Of a DNA stretch of 64,000 bases, positions 24,234 to 33,449 are shown one piece after another (the stretch's first letter is position 1; every line of letters starts with the position of its first letter). Location of the stretch: positions 364,664 to 428,663 of the forward strand of contig NZ_BBZF01000012.1 in assembly GCF_020884795.1 (NCBI RefSeq), read 5' to 3'. The notes under the pieces were generated by a model that was not told the origin of the DNA, ran no database searches, and saw only the letters and a program-made list of their open reading frames with translations. Made by a program: the position numbers and the translations under genes. This DNA is from Micromonospora okii (lineage in GTDB: Bacteria > Actinomycetota > Actinomycetes > Mycobacteriales > Micromonosporaceae).

Positions 24234-26423
24234 GTGCCGAAGGTCGTAGACGACGCCCTGGCGGCGGAGGACCGGCGCGAGCCGGACGAGCAGCCCGCCA
24301 CGGACGGGCCGCAGGAGGAGCAACCGGTCGAGCAGCCCACGCGGGTGTCCGGCTGGCGGCGGTTCGCGGCGGCCTTCGGGTACGCCGTGGGGGCCCTCCC
24401 GCGCCGGATCACCGACGCCGCCGTGCTGGCCTTCGCGCTGTTCACGGCCCTGTACCACGCCGCGTTCCTGATCGAGGCGCGGCCGTCGGCGATCTTCGGG
24501 GTCTGGCTGGTCTGCTGTGCCGTGCTCGCCGTCTGCGCGGTGGCCCTCGCGGTGCTGCGCGCCGTACGGCGACGCCGTGCCGCCGTGGCCCCGCCGCCCC
24601 CCGAGGCCGGCGGCGAGCCCGAGCGGGCGCGCTGGTGGTGGCTCGCCGCCACGGGCACCGGCCTGCTCGGCATCGGCGCCGCCGTCACCGCCGGGGTGGG
24701 CGGGCTGGTGTCGTGGTGGGTGCCGACCGGCCTCGGCCTCGCCGCCGCCGTCGGCGCGGCGCTGCTGGCCCGCCACACCTGGCTGGCCCGGGCCGACGCC
24801 GAGGAGCCGGTCGCCACCCCCTGGCAGGCGCTCTACGTGCTCATCATCTCGGCCGGCGTCGCGGTCTCCTCGCTCTACATGGCCCGCAACACCCCCGACG
24901 ACGTCTTCTACGTCGGCAAGTCCGTCTGGGTGGCGGAGCGGGACACCGTGCCGCTGCGGGACTTCCTGTTCACCGAGAACGTGGCCGCCCCGATGAGCAC
25001 GCAGCCGCCGATCTCCTCGATCGAGGTCTTCGCCGGCGCGCTCGGGCGGTTCCTGGGCCTGCACGCCGCCGACGCCACCTGGTTCGTGCTGCTGCCGGCG
25101 CTCGCCGTGCTCGCGGTGCTCGCCCTGTGGCGGCTGGTGCACCGCTGGGCGCCCCGCCGGCCGGTGCTGGCCTTCACGGTCGCCGTCGTCTACCTCTACT
25201 TCGTGGTCGGCTCGGACGCCGCGCTCGGCACCTTCCACCTGCCCCGGCTCTACGAGGGCAAGGGCATGTTCGTCTCGGCGGTGGTCCCGCTCATGTGGGT
25301 CTACCTGACCGACTGGTTCGAGTCGCGCGCGAAGTGGAAGCTGTTCCTGGTCTTCGCGCTCTCCGTGGTGGCGACGGGCCTGAGCTCGACCTCCGCGATC
25401 ATCCTGCCGATCCTGGTCGGCGCGGCCGGGCTGGCGATGCTGCTGGTGGGCCGCTGGGGGGCGGCGCTGGCCGCGGGCGCGGTCGCGCTGCTCTACCCGG
25501 TCGGGGCGGTGGTGCTGTCGCGGCTGGTGCTCGGGTCGGTCGCCGCGGTCGGAGGCGAGACCCAGTTCTTCGACGCCGAGGGCACCTACCGCCGTACCCT
25601 GCTGGTCGGCACGCTCGGCGTGATCGGCGGCCTCGCCCTGTGGTTCGCGCCCCTGCTCGTGCGGCGGCGCACCCCCCGGCTGCTCGCGGCGAGCGCCGCC
25701 GTGACCATGAGCGTGCTGTTCGTGCCCGGCGTGCTGGAGGCGCTCGCCGACGCCACGGGGGTGTCGGCGGTGCTGTGGCGGGTGCCCTGGATCCTCGCCC
25801 TGCCCGGCCTGATCGGCATCCTCTGCACCGTCGGGCTGCCCCGGCTGAAGTGGTCGTCGCGGCTGGCCGGCACCGTCGTGGCGGGCGCGCTGGTCTTCTC
25901 CTTCGTGCAGTACGGCGTGCCGATGTGGGACAAGCGGAGCTTCGTCGAGGTCGCGCCGCGTCCCCTGTGGAAGCTGCCGCAGCAGCGGCTGGAGATCGTC
26001 CGGTGGATCGAGGGACTTCCCCGGCAGCCCGGCCTGCTGCTCGCCCCGTCGACGCTGATGCGCACCGCCCCCATCGTCAGCAGTCACCTGCGGGTCGTCA
26101 TGCCCCGGGTGGGCTACCTGGTCGAGTACGACCAGAACTCCGACTTCGTCCGGGACCGGCGGCGCCTGGCCGCGTTCGCCGACGGCACGGAGATCCCACC
26201 GCTGCCCGACCTGGAGGCATCGCTCGGGCGGCTGAACGTGACGACGATCTGCGTCTACTGGGTGAACCTGGAGGCCAAGGACGCCCTGCGGAAGCTCGGC
26301 TACGAGCAGTACGCCCGGCGGTTCGCCCCCGGCTCGGTGCGGTGCTTCCGCAAGTGGCCGCTGGAGGAACCCGACAGGAAGGCGACCGCGTCCGAGAAGA
26401 AGCGGCAGGGGACGAACGGGTAG
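24234..26423 (+). CDS. Large polytopic membrane protein of the glycan cluster
   Basis: A 729-residue protein. A charged N-terminal tail (~40 residues) is followed by about a dozen hydrophobic helices and, from about residue 575, a soluble C-terminal domain. The first loops contain LYMARNTPDDVFYVGKSVWV and MSTQPPISSIEV; acidic loop residues of this kind are reminiscent of GT-C glycosyltransferases (Asp-Asp after the first helices). I do not recognise a named enzyme; it resembles the DUF6077-type proteins often seen in such clusters, from memory only. The GTG at 24234 has AAGGAA upstream. It may be a polymerase, a GT-C enzyme or a glycan modifier. Position between the MocA gene and the second TagF-like gene supports a wall polymer role. 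Confidence 0.7.
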   Translation: MPKVVDDALAAEDRREPDEQPATDGPQEEQPVEQPTRVSGWRRFAAAFGYAVGALPRRITDAAVLAFALFTALYHAAFLIEARPSAIFGVWLVCCAVLAVCAVALAVLRAVRRRRAAVAPPPPEAGGEPERARWWWLAATGTGLLGIGAAVTAGVGGLVSWWVPTGLGLAAAVGAALLARHTWLARADAEEPVATPWQALYVLIISAGVAVSSLYMARNTPDDVFYVGKSVWVAERDTVPLRDFLFTENVAAPMSTQPPISSIEVFAGALGRFLGLHAADATWFVLLPALAVLAVLALWRLVHRWAPRRPVLAFTVAVVYLYFVVGSDAALGTFHLPRLYEGKGMFVSAVVPLMWVYLTDWFESRAKWKLFLVFALSVVATGLSSTSAIILPILVGAAGLAMLLVGRWGAALAAGAVALLYPVGAVVLSRLVLGSVAAVGGETQFFDAEGTYRRTLLVGTLGVIGGLALWFAPLLVRRRTPRLLAASAAVTMSVLFVPGVLEALADATGVSAVLWRVPWILALPGLIGILCTVGLPRLKWSSRLAGTVVAGALVFSFVQYGVPMWDKRSFVEVAPRPLWKLPQQRLEIVRWIEGLPRQPGLLLAPSTLMRTAPIVSSHLRVVMPRVGYLVEYDQNSDFVRDRRRLAAFADGTEIPPLPDLEASLGRLNVTTICVYWVNLEAKDALRKLGYEQYARRFAPGSVRCFRKWPLEEPDRKATASEKKRQGTNG

Positions 26424-26604
26424 CAACGGGATGAACACGGCAATACCCGAATATGGATTCCCATGCGCCTCGCGTTAAGGTCTGGGGGCGAGTGGGGCCG
26501 GGCACCGCGAACGGATGGCCCCCGCAGTTAGCCACCTGAACGTCGAGGCCGGTCCCGCAACGGGGGCCGGCCCCGTCGCCGATCTCGTTGGGGGAGAGTA
26601 AACG

Positions 26605-28362
26605 TTGTTCGGCAAGTTGATGGGACCGGCGGGAGTGGCCGCTCGCGGGGCGGTGCTGTTGCTGTTCTACCTGGTCGCCCTCGTCTCGGCGGCGCTGGGC
26701 GCGGTCTGGGTCTTCGCGGTCGGCGCGACCCTGGCCATCGCCGGCGAGTTCGCCCTCGCCCGCTGGTCGGCCCCCACCATGACGCTGCTGGAGAAGGTCG
26801 GCCTCGGCCGCGTCTACCGCCAGCTCGCCCGGGACGCCGCCAGCATCCTGCTCGTCGTCGCGGCGCTGCGCCTCACCGCCGGGGAACTGGTCACGGTGCT
26901 GCTGCTGCCCGTCGCGGTCTGGGTCGTCGCGGTCTTCGCCGGCGCGCTGAACCGGATGATCGACCGGCGCAACCCGGCATCCGCGCTGGTGCGCAACATC
27001 GACCTCGGCCCGCTGCGCGCGGCCCCGCGCCCGCCCGAGTGGGCGGCGGGCGTCGCCGGGGAGCGGCTCGCCGTGGTCAACATGCTGCTCGTTCCCGCCG
27101 CCGTCCTCGCGGCGGCGTGGGACAGCGTCACGCCGATGCTGGCCGGCGGCGCCGCCACCGTGCTCTCCGCGGCGTTGGCCGGCGGCGTGGTCGCGCTGAC
27201 CTGGCTGCGCGGCCGGGGTATGGGCAAGAGCCCGCTCCTGCCGGCGGTGCAGCACTGGATGGAGAGCTACCGCCCCGAGGTGGCCCTCTACTTCGCCGGT
27301 CCGGCGAAGGACGTCTACCAGGCCAACATGTGGCTGGCCCCGACCGAGGCCCTCGAGCGGCGGGCCGTGGTGCTGATGCGCAGCCGGGAGGCGTTCCACG
27401 AGCTGGCCGACACCCGCCTGCCCGTGATCTGCGTGCCGGCCGGCGTCGACTTCATGAACCTGGACCTGACCAGCGTGCGCGCCGCCCTCTACGCGGCGAA
27501 CGTCGGCGCGAACATCCACATGCTCCGCGAGCCGGGCACGAAGCACGTCTTCGTCGGCCACGGCGACAGCGACAAGCAGGCCAGCGTCAACCCGTACAGC
27601 AAGGTGTACGACGAGGTGTGGGTGGCCGGCCTGGCCGGGCGGGAGCGCTACGCCCGGGCCGGCGTCGGCGTGCTGGACGCCGACATCGTGGAGATCGGCC
27701 GGCCGCAGCTCGCCGGCGTGCACACCTTCGGCTCGGAGTCGATCGACCGGCCCTTCACGGTGCTCTACGCGCCGACCTGGGAGGGGTGGCTCGACGACGA
27801 CCCGTACCACACCTCGCTGACGGCGATGGGGGAGCGCATCATCCGGGGGCTGCTCGCCGCCCGCCCGTCGGTGCGAGTGATCTACAAGCCGCACCCGCTG
27901 ACCGGCACCCGGTCCAAGGAGACCAAGGCGGTCCACGAGCGGGTGGTGGAGCTGATCCGCGCCGCCGGCGGCGACACCGAGGCCACCTCGCTGGACGGCC
28001 CCGGCCACCGGGTCGTCACCGGCCGGGTCCCGGCCCTGTTCGACTGCTTCAACCAGACCGACATGCTGATCAGCGACATCTCCAGCGTCGTCTCCGACTT
28101 CGTGCAGAGCCAGCGCCCCTACGTGGTGGCGAACCCGAGCGGGCTGCCCGAGGACGAGTTCCGCCGCAACTTCCCCACCTCGCGGGGGGCGTACCTGCTC
28201 TCGGCCGACTGCGGCGAGCTGGAGAAGATCGTCGCCGTCACCCGGGCCGGCGACGACCCGATGACCGAGGCGCGCCGGGATCTGAAGGTCTACCTGCTCG
28301 GCCCGGACGAGCCGAACTCGATGGAGCGCTTCCGACAGGAGATCGGCCGCCTCTGCGGCTGA
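26605..28362 (+). CDS. Second TagF-like polyol-phosphate transferase with N-terminal membrane domain
   Basis: A 585-residue paralogue of the protein at 3511. Residues 1-200 contain several membrane helices. The catalytic part has VALYFAGPAKDVYQANMWL, HVFVGHGDSDKQASVNPYSK (around residue 315-335), EIGRPQLAGV, VLYAPTW, VIYKPHPLTG and DMLISDISSVVSDFVQSQ, all typical of CDP-glycerol glycerophosphotransferases. The start is TTG 26605, seven bases after GGGGAGAG; ATG 26620 is possible but badly spaced. A 180-base leader separates it from the gene before. It is likely the polymerase or primase partner of the first TagF-like enzyme, possibly with a different acceptor. Confidence 0.85.
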   Translation: MFGKLMGPAGVAARGAVLLLFYLVALVSAALGAVWVFAVGATLAIAGEFALARWSAPTMTLLEKVGLGRVYRQLARDAASILLVVAALRLTAGELVTVLLLPVAVWVVAVFAGALNRMIDRRNPASALVRNIDLGPLRAAPRPPEWAAGVAGERLAVVNMLLVPAAVLAAAWDSVTPMLAGGAATVLSAALAGGVVALTWLRGRGMGKSPLLPAVQHWMESYRPEVALYFAGPAKDVYQANMWLAPTEALERRAVVLMRSREAFHELADTRLPVICVPAGVDFMNLDLTSVRAALYAANVGANIHMLREPGTKHVFVGHGDSDKQASVNPYSKVYDEVWVAGLAGRERYARAGVGVLDADIVEIGRPQLAGVHTFGSESIDRPFTVLYAPTWEGWLDDDPYHTSLTAMGERIIRGLLAARPSVRVIYKPHPLTGTRSKETKAVHERVVELIRAAGGDTEATSLDGPGHRVVTGRVPALFDCFNQTDMLISDISSVVSDFVQSQRPYVVANPSGLPEDEFRRNFPTSRGAYLLSADCGELEKIVAVTRAGDDPMTEARRDLKVYLLGPDEPNSMERFRQEIGRLCG

Positions 28363-28380
28363 GGCGTCACCACACTGTGG

Positions 28381-28410
28381 GGGCCCGGACGACCTCGGTC
28401 GTCCGGGCCC
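28381..28410 (+). terminator. Strong terminator hairpin ending the glycan cluster
   Basis: GGGCCCGGACGAC (28381-28393) and GTCGTCCGGGCCC (28398-28410) form a perfect 13-base stem with loop CTCG, 18 bases past the stop of the TagF-like gene. There is only a weak T-rich tail (TCGGTTCGTC). Confidence 0.8.
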
Positions 28411-28503
28411 TCGGTTCGTCGTGGTCTGACCGGGCGGCCCTCCCGCCCGCGCGACGCTTCTGCGACCATTCCACGATCCAGCACGAGGAACGGGGGAGGC
28501 GGG

Positions 28504-29160
28504 TTGCGCATCCTGCTCGTCGAGGACGACCGCCGGGTGGCCGCCGCCCTGTCGTCCGCCCTGGCCCGCCGGGGCTACCAGGTGGAGCACGCCGCCACCG
28601 TGGCGGCGGCCCTCCGCGCCGCCCCCTGCGACCTGGTGCTGCTCGACCTGACCCTGCCCGACGGCGACGGCACCGACCTCTGCCGTGCCCTGCGGCGGCG
28701 CAGCGCCCAGCTCGGCATCATCGCGGTCACCGCGCGCGGCGAGGAGCGCGACCGCGTGCTGGGGTTGCGGCTGGGCGCCGACGACTACGTGGTGAAGCCG
28801 TTCTCGATGGTGGAGCTCCAGGCCCGGATCGAGGCGGTGCTGCGCCGGGCCGCCCACGCCGCGCCGGGGCGGGACGTCATCGAGGCGGGGCCCGTCCGCA
28901 TCGACGTGGCCGCGCGGATTGTCGCCGTCGACGGCCGGGAGGTCGCCCTCACCCGCAAGGAGTTCGACATCCTGCTCTCGCTGGCCCGGCAGCTCGGGGC
29001 GGCCGTGCCCCGCGACCGGATCCTGCTCGACGTCTGGGGCACCACGTGGGGCGACCGGCACACCGTGGAGGTGCACGTCGGGTCGCTGCGCGGCAAGCTG
29101 GGCGACGCCCGCCTCGTGGAGACCGTCCGTGGGGTCGGCTACCGGCTGCGCGGGGCGTGA
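28504..29160 (+). CDS. OmpR-family response regulator
   Basis: A 218-residue two-domain regulator. The receiver has the acidic pair in VEDDRRVAA, the phosphoacceptor Asp48 in LVLLDLTLPDG, and Lys in VVKPFS. The C-terminal winged helix includes ALTRKEFDILLSLARQ and TVEVHVGSLRGKLGD, ending in VRGVGYRLRGA. The start is TTG 28504 with GGGGGAGG a few bases upstream. The histidine kinase gene follows ten bases later. A TAXI-type binding lipoprotein faces the pair from downstream and may be linked functionally. Confidence 0.92.
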   Translation: MRILLVEDDRRVAAALSSALARRGYQVEHAATVAAALRAAPCDLVLLDLTLPDGDGTDLCRALRRRSAQLGIIAVTARGEERDRVLGLRLGADDYVVKPFSMVELQARIEAVLRRAAHAAPGRDVIEAGPVRIDVAARIVAVDGREVALTRKEFDILLSLARQLGAAVPRDRILLDVWGTTWGDRHTVEVHVGSLRGKLGDARLVETVRGVGYRLRGA

Positions 29161-29169
29161 GGGGGGCCC

Positions 29170-30564
29170 GTGCGTCGTCGGCTGGTCGTCAGCTACCTGC
29201 TGCTGATGGTGCTGGTGCTCATCGCGCTGGAGACCCCGCTCGCGGCGACCCTGGCCAGCCGGGAGACCGACCTGCTGCGCGCGGACCGGCTCGCCGACGC
29301 CACCCGGTTCGCCTCGCTGGCCGGGCCGGCGCTGCGCGGCGGCGTCCCGGGGCCGATCGGCGGGGAGCTGGCCAGCTACGACGAGCTGTACGGCATCGGC
29401 GCGGCACTGGTGGACCGGGACCGGCGCACGGTGGTGGCGTCGCGGAGCTGGCGACCCGGGCCGGACACCGACCCGGCGCTGGACCACGCGCTGTCCGGGC
29501 AGCAGTTCAGCGCCCCGGACTCGGTGGTGCCGTGGGCGGCCGGGCCGGTCGTGGTGGCCGTGCCGGTCAACGACGGCGGCGAGGTGCTCGGGGCGGTGCT
29601 GATCGCCAGCCCGGCGGACGGCGTCCGGCGGGCCGTCGCCGCCCGGTGGCTGCTGCTCGTGGCGATCGGCGTCGTCGCCGTGCTGGCCTGCGTGCTGACC
29701 GCGTTCGGGCTGGCCGGCTGGGTGTTGCGCCCGGTCACCGAGCTGGACGCGGTGACCCACGAGATCGCCGAGGGGGACCGGGGCGCGCGGGTGCAGCACC
29801 GGCTGGGCCCGCCGGAGCTGCGCCGCCTGGCGGCGAGCTTCAACCACATGGCCGACGCCGTGTCGGACGTGATGGACCGGCAGCGGGCCTTCGTCGCGCA
29901 CGCCAGCCACCAGCTCCGCAACCCGCTGACCGCGCTGCGGCTGCGGGTGGAGGAGCTGGGGCCGAGCCTGACCGACCCGGAGGGGCGGGCCGAGCACCGG
30001 CTGGCGCTGGAGGAGACCGACCGGCTGGCCCTGCTGCTCGACGCGCTGCTCACCCTGGCCCGCGCCGAGCGCGCGGAGAACCAGCGGGTCGCCGTGGACG
30101 CGGCGGCCGTGGCCGCGTCCCGGGTCGCCGCCTGGCAGCCGCTGGCCCGGCACCGTTCGGTCGCCCTGCGCCTGACCACGAGCGACGTCCCGACGTACGC
30201 CCGGACGGTGCCGACGGCGGTCGACCAGGCGCTCGACGCGCTGATCGACAACGCGGTGAAGTTCAGTGGGGCGGGCGGCGAGGTGACGGTGACCGTCCGG
30301 CCCGCCGACGGCGGGGTGTGCCTGGAGGTGCGGGACACCGGCCCCGGCATGCCCCCCGACCAGCTCGACCGGGCCACCGAGCGGTTCTGGCGGGCCCCCG
30401 ACGTGCAGAACGTGGAGGGCGCCGGGCTCGGGCTGACCATCGTCGCGGTCCTGGTGGACGCCTCCGACGGCCGGCTCACCATGCGCCCGGCGCAGCCGCG
30501 CGGCCTGGTGGCGGGGCTGTGGTTCCCCGCCGGCCCGGACTCGCCCGCCGAGCGCGTCGGCTGA
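29170..30564 (+). CDS. Membrane sensor histidine kinase (HAMP, HisKA, HATPase)
   Basis: A 464-residue sensor. Helix 1 (residues ~8-28) and helix 2 (~155-185) flank a ~125-residue extracytoplasmic sensor domain. A HAMP segment (RPVTELDAVTHEIAEGDRGA) leads to the dimerisation helix with HASHQLRNPLTALRL, phosphoacceptor His247. The ATPase domain shows DNAVKFS (N box), DTGPGMPP (G1) and GAGLGLTIVAVLV (G2). The GTG start is ten bases past the regulator stop. It presumably phosphorylates the regulator encoded upstream. The signal is unknown; the neighbouring TAXI-type binding protein could present a ligand. Confidence 0.92.
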   Translation: MRRRLVVSYLLLMVLVLIALETPLAATLASRETDLLRADRLADATRFASLAGPALRGGVPGPIGGELASYDELYGIGAALVDRDRRTVVASRSWRPGPDTDPALDHALSGQQFSAPDSVVPWAAGPVVVAVPVNDGGEVLGAVLIASPADGVRRAVAARWLLLVAIGVVAVLACVLTAFGLAGWVLRPVTELDAVTHEIAEGDRGARVQHRLGPPELRRLAASFNHMADAVSDVMDRQRAFVAHASHQLRNPLTALRLRVEELGPSLTDPEGRAEHRLALEETDRLALLLDALLTLARAERAENQRVAVDAAAVAASRVAAWQPLARHRSVALRLTTSDVPTYARTVPTAVDQALDALIDNAVKFSGAGGEVTVTVRPADGGVCLEVRDTGPGMPPDQLDRATERFWRAPDVQNVEGAGLGLTIVAVLVDASDGRLTMRPAQPRGLVAGLWFPAGPDSPAERVG

Positions 30565-30663
30565 CCCCCGGACCGGCGGCCCGGCCGATCCCCGGAGCGG
30601 CTGATCCCCGACCTGCCGGCTGATCCGTCGACCGGCCCGGCCGATCCCCGGCCCGGGAGACCG

Positions 30664-31620
30664 TCAGGGCTTGTGCGACCGGTACCAGTCGGCCGCGCCG
30701 GGATGCAGCGGCAGCGGGGAGGTGGCGATGGCCGAGCGGGGGCTCGTCCGGCCGGCCGCCGGATGGGTCGCCGCCAGCTCGGTGCGGCGCTCCATCAGCA
30801 GCCGGGTCACCTCGCGGACCAGCGGCTCCGGCAGGTTCGCCCGCACGACGAGGTAGTTCGGGTTCGCCACGGTGGTGACCGGGTCGACCCCGTACACCGA
30901 GCGGGGGATGTCCCGGGACACGTAGACCTCGCGGTAGCCGCGGCGCAGCGGCTCGCTCCACTCGCCCAGGTCGACGATCCGGGTGGCGGTGGCGGAGGCG
31001 AGTTCCTCGACGCCGTGCACCGGCAGGCCCCCGGAGAAGAAGAACGCGTCGATCCGACCGGCGCGCAGCGCGGCGACCGACTCGTCCAGGCCGAGCCGCT
31101 CCCGGCGCACGCGGTCGCCGCCGAGGTGGGCGACCTCCAGCAGCCGGGTGGCGGTGACCTCCGTCCCGGAGCCGGGCGCGCCGACGGAGACCCGCCGGCC
31201 GCGCAGGTCGGTCACCGAGCGGACGGGGCCGCCGGCCGTGGTGACCAGGTGCAGCAGGTCGTCGTAGACCCGGGCCACCGCCAGCACGCCCGGGTGCTCC
31301 TGGCGGCCGGTGGGCAGCACGTCGGCCTGGGTGAAGCCCAGCTCCGCCCGGCCCTCGCCGACCAGCCGCATGTTCTCCGCCGAGGCGGCGGTGATCACCA
31401 CGCTCGCCCGCACCTCGGGCAGCTCCCGGTTGAGCAGGGTGGCCAGCGACTGGCCGAACGCGTGGTAGACGGCGGTGGGGCTGCCGGTGGCGATCCGGAT
31501 CGGGATCGGCGCGCCGCGCGCCTCCCGGCAGCCGGCGAGCCCGGCCGCCGCCGTCACCAGCACCATCAGCAGCGCCCCCACGCGCCGGGCGCGCGCGGGC
31601 ACGGTCCAGCTACGGCTCAC
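30664..31620 (-). CDS. TAXI-family TRAP-type solute-binding lipoprotein
   Basis: A 318-residue exported protein. A basic N-terminus, a hydrophobic helix and the lipobox LAGC (near residue 31) indicate a lipoprotein. IRIATGSPTAVYHAFGQSLATLLN is the TAXI signature region (the usual motif is TGGTxGxYYPxG); ASAENMRLVGEGRAELGFTQAD and RVSVGAPGSGTEVTATRLLE match TAXI proteins that bind small acids such as glutamate or related compounds. No TRAP membrane subunits are present nearby, so it may serve the adjacent two-component system as a periplasmic-type sensor subunit. The start may be GTG 31620 or GTG 31629; neither has a clear ribosome site. Confidence 0.82.
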   Translation of the reverse strand: MSRSWTVPARARRVGALLMVLVTAAAGLAGCREARGAPIPIRIATGSPTAVYHAFGQSLATLLNRELPEVRASVVITAASAENMRLVGEGRAELGFTQADVLPTGRQEHPGVLAVARVYDDLLHLVTTAGGPVRSVTDLRGRRVSVGAPGSGTEVTATRLLEVAHLGGDRVRRERLGLDESVAALRAGRIDAFFFSGGLPVHGVEELASATATRIVDLGEWSEPLRRGYREVYVSRDIPRSVYGVDPVTTVANPNYLVVRANLPEPLVREVTRLLMERRTELAATHPAAGRTSPRSAIATSPLPLHPGAADWYRSHKP

Positions 31621-31679
31621 CCGGTGCACTCTGCGCGGTCCACCGTCCCCGCGCAAGCCCGCAGCCGGCCGCGACGAGC

Positions 31680-31703
31680 CGGCCCGCCGCGACCGGCGGG
31701 CCG
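31680..31703 (-). terminator. Probable terminator hairpin between the 31782 gene and the TAXI gene
   Basis: CGGCCCGCCG (31680-31689) and CGGCGGGCCG (31694-31703) form a perfect 10-base stem with loop CGAC, 78 bases downstream of the minus-strand gene ending at 31782. The surrounding 160 bases repeat CGCCGCGA-like units several times. Confidence 0.45.
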
Positions 31704-31781
31704 CCGCGAGGCCCGCGCCGTCCGCCGTGACGCGCCCCCCGCCGCGATCGGCCGGCCGGCGTGAAGCGCCGACCGCCGCGA

Positions 31782-32471
31782 TCAGCCGACTGCGGCGACG
31801 CCCGCTCCGGTCGCCGGGTCCAGGGCGACGCTGTGCAGGATGCGGTCCCGGTCCGGGCCGTCGGCGACGCTGACCACGAAGCAGCCCGCGCCGGGCCGCA
31901 GCAGGGCGGGCACGTCCAGCAGGGTGGCACCGCGCACCAGCATGGCGGCCAGCTCCCGGTCGGTGAGCCGGACGCCGAGGATGTGCCGGCGCACGTGCCG
32001 GCCGCCGGCCAGCAGCGCCGCCCGCCAGGCCGCGGCGGCCAGCCGGGGACGCGCCGCACGGCGGGCCGCGGACGCCCCCGGGACGACCCCGCCGAGCAGC
32101 TCCCGACGGCTCTGCCGCCAGCCGGCGTCGACCAGCGTCGCGTACGTCGCCCGATGCTCGCGGGACACCTGGAGGCGGTGCAGCTCGTAGCGGCGGCGCA
32201 GGCCGCCGGTGATCTTCTCGTGGGCGACCGGGATCTCCAGTCGGGCGAGAAGGTGGCGCATCCGGTGCGCCGCGTCCTCCCGGTTGAACTCGGCGGCGGG
32301 GGCGAGGGCGTGGGTTGGGTGACGCCCGGCGCGGGCCGGGACGGCCGGCGCGGAGGCGCAGCGCACCAGGCAGGCCACCTCGAACGCGTCGGCGACGGTC
32401 CGCCAGTCCAGTGGCGGCGGGGCCGCAGCGGGGCGAGGCCGGTCGAGCAGCGTGGGTTCGGGGGCCACCAC
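31782..32471 (-). CDS. Conserved-looking protein of unknown function
   Basis: A 229-residue soluble protein. The GTG at 32471 has AAGGAG five bases upstream. Central sequence LLARLEIPVAHEKITGGLRRRYELHRLQVSREHRATYATLV is helical and basic; the C-terminal third (LTDRELAAMLVRGATLLDVPALLRPG, then CFVVSVADGPDRDRILHSVALDP) looks like a small alpha/beta domain. No membrane segment, signal peptide or motif I can name. It is upstream of the TAXI gene on the same strand, but separated by a hairpin, so it is probably a separate unit. Confidence 0.65.
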   Translation of the reverse strand: MVAPEPTLLDRPRPAAAPPPLDWRTVADAFEVACLVRCASAPAVPARAGRHPTHALAPAAEFNREDAAHRMRHLLARLEIPVAHEKITGGLRRRYELHRLQVSREHRATYATLVDAGWRQSRRELLGGVVPGASAARRAARPRLAAAAWRAALLAGGRHVRRHILGVRLTDRELAAMLVRGATLLDVPALLRPGAGCFVVSVADGPDRDRILHSVALDPATGAGVAAVG

Positions 32472-32589
32472 AGTCTCCTTGTCGGCGTCGGGGGTACCCC
32501 CTACCGTGGCCCCCCGGGCCGCCCGGCGGTACCCGTGGCCGCGAGCCTTGAGGAAAACTTGCGGCAGCCGGGGCCGGCGGCACGCCCCG

Positions 32590-33384
32590 TCACAACCGCG
32601 TCACCACGACGTCCACCGCCCGGGGCCGGCCGACGGCCGCCGGCTGCTCCAGCACGGTGTACCCCAGGTCACGCAGGGCGGTCAGCAACCCGTCGGCGGT
32701 GCGCGGGCGGGCCCCGGCGGTCAGCAGGTCGCGGACCAGCCGCCCCTTCGTCGCCTTGTTGAAGTGGCTGACCACCGACCGCACCGGCCCGGTCGGCGTC
32801 TCCCGCTCGTGCAGCACCCGCACCGTCACCGTCCGCCCGGCCAGCTCGCCGCGCGGGGCCCAGGTCGCCGCGTACGCGCCCGAGCGCAGGTCCAGCACCG
32901 GGCCGCCGGCGGCCGCCGACTCCATCGCCGGGGCCAGCGCCCGCCGCCAGTACGCCGACAGCGCCCCCACCCCGGGCAGCCGCGCCCCGATGGGACAGCG
33001 GTACGGCGGGATGCGGTCGGTGAGCCGGACCGCCCCCCACAGGCCGGAGCTGATCAGCACCGACCGGCGGGCCGCCCGCTCGGCCGCCGCCGGCAGCGTG
33101 GCCAGGTCCAGCGCCTCGTAGAGCACCCCGGTGTAGACCCGGCCCGCCGGGGCGGTGGCCGCCCGCTCCAGCCGGGCGTTGCGGCGCAGCTCGCCGGCCA
33201 GCCCCGGGGTCAGCCCCAACGCCTCCAGCGCCGGCTCCTCCGGCCCCGCGCTGAGCCCGACCAGCGCCGCGAGCACCTCCGCGCGGGCCGGGTTCAGCTC
33301 GGGCAGCGAGAGCCGGTTCAGGTCCAGCCGCCGGCCCGTGCCGGCGTCGGCCTTGCCCTCGGAGGGCGGCAGCAGGATGAGCAT
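32590..33384 (-). CDS. yaaA: YaaA-family protein (peroxide stress / DUF328)
   Basis: A 264-residue protein. The N-terminus MLILLPPSEGKADAG, then RVYTGVLYEALDLATLP, SGLWGAVRLTDRIPPYRCPI, LDLRSGAYAATW and VVSHFNKATKGRLVRDL are the conserved blocks of the YaaA/DUF328 family. In E. coli YaaA is induced by peroxide and limits free iron and oxidative DNA damage; the fold binds DNA. ATG 33384 is the obvious start. No regulatory site is visible and the neighbours do not share a pathway. Confidence 0.9.
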   Translation of the reverse strand: MLILLPPSEGKADAGTGRRLDLNRLSLPELNPARAEVLAALVGLSAGPEEPALEALGLTPGLAGELRRNARLERAATAPAGRVYTGVLYEALDLATLPAAAERAARRSVLISSGLWGAVRLTDRIPPYRCPIGARLPGVGALSAYWRRALAPAMESAAAGGPVLDLRSGAYAATWAPRGELAGRTVTVRVLHERETPTGPVRSVVSHFNKATKGRLVRDLLTAGARPRTADGLLTALRDLGYTVLEQPAAVGRPRAVDVVVTRL

Positions 33385-33449
33385 CGGTGCGGGACTCCTC
33401 GACGACGACCACCGGCGCGCGCCGGTCGGGCCAGCCTACGCAGCCGGGT

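Noticed and set aside
26098..30153. A 1351-residue minus-strand reading frame opposite the second TagF-like gene and the two-component system
   Set aside because: It is a shadow frame kept open by GC-rich third positions; its sequence is Gly/Arg/Gln/His-rich without domains, while the opposite strand encodes clear families.
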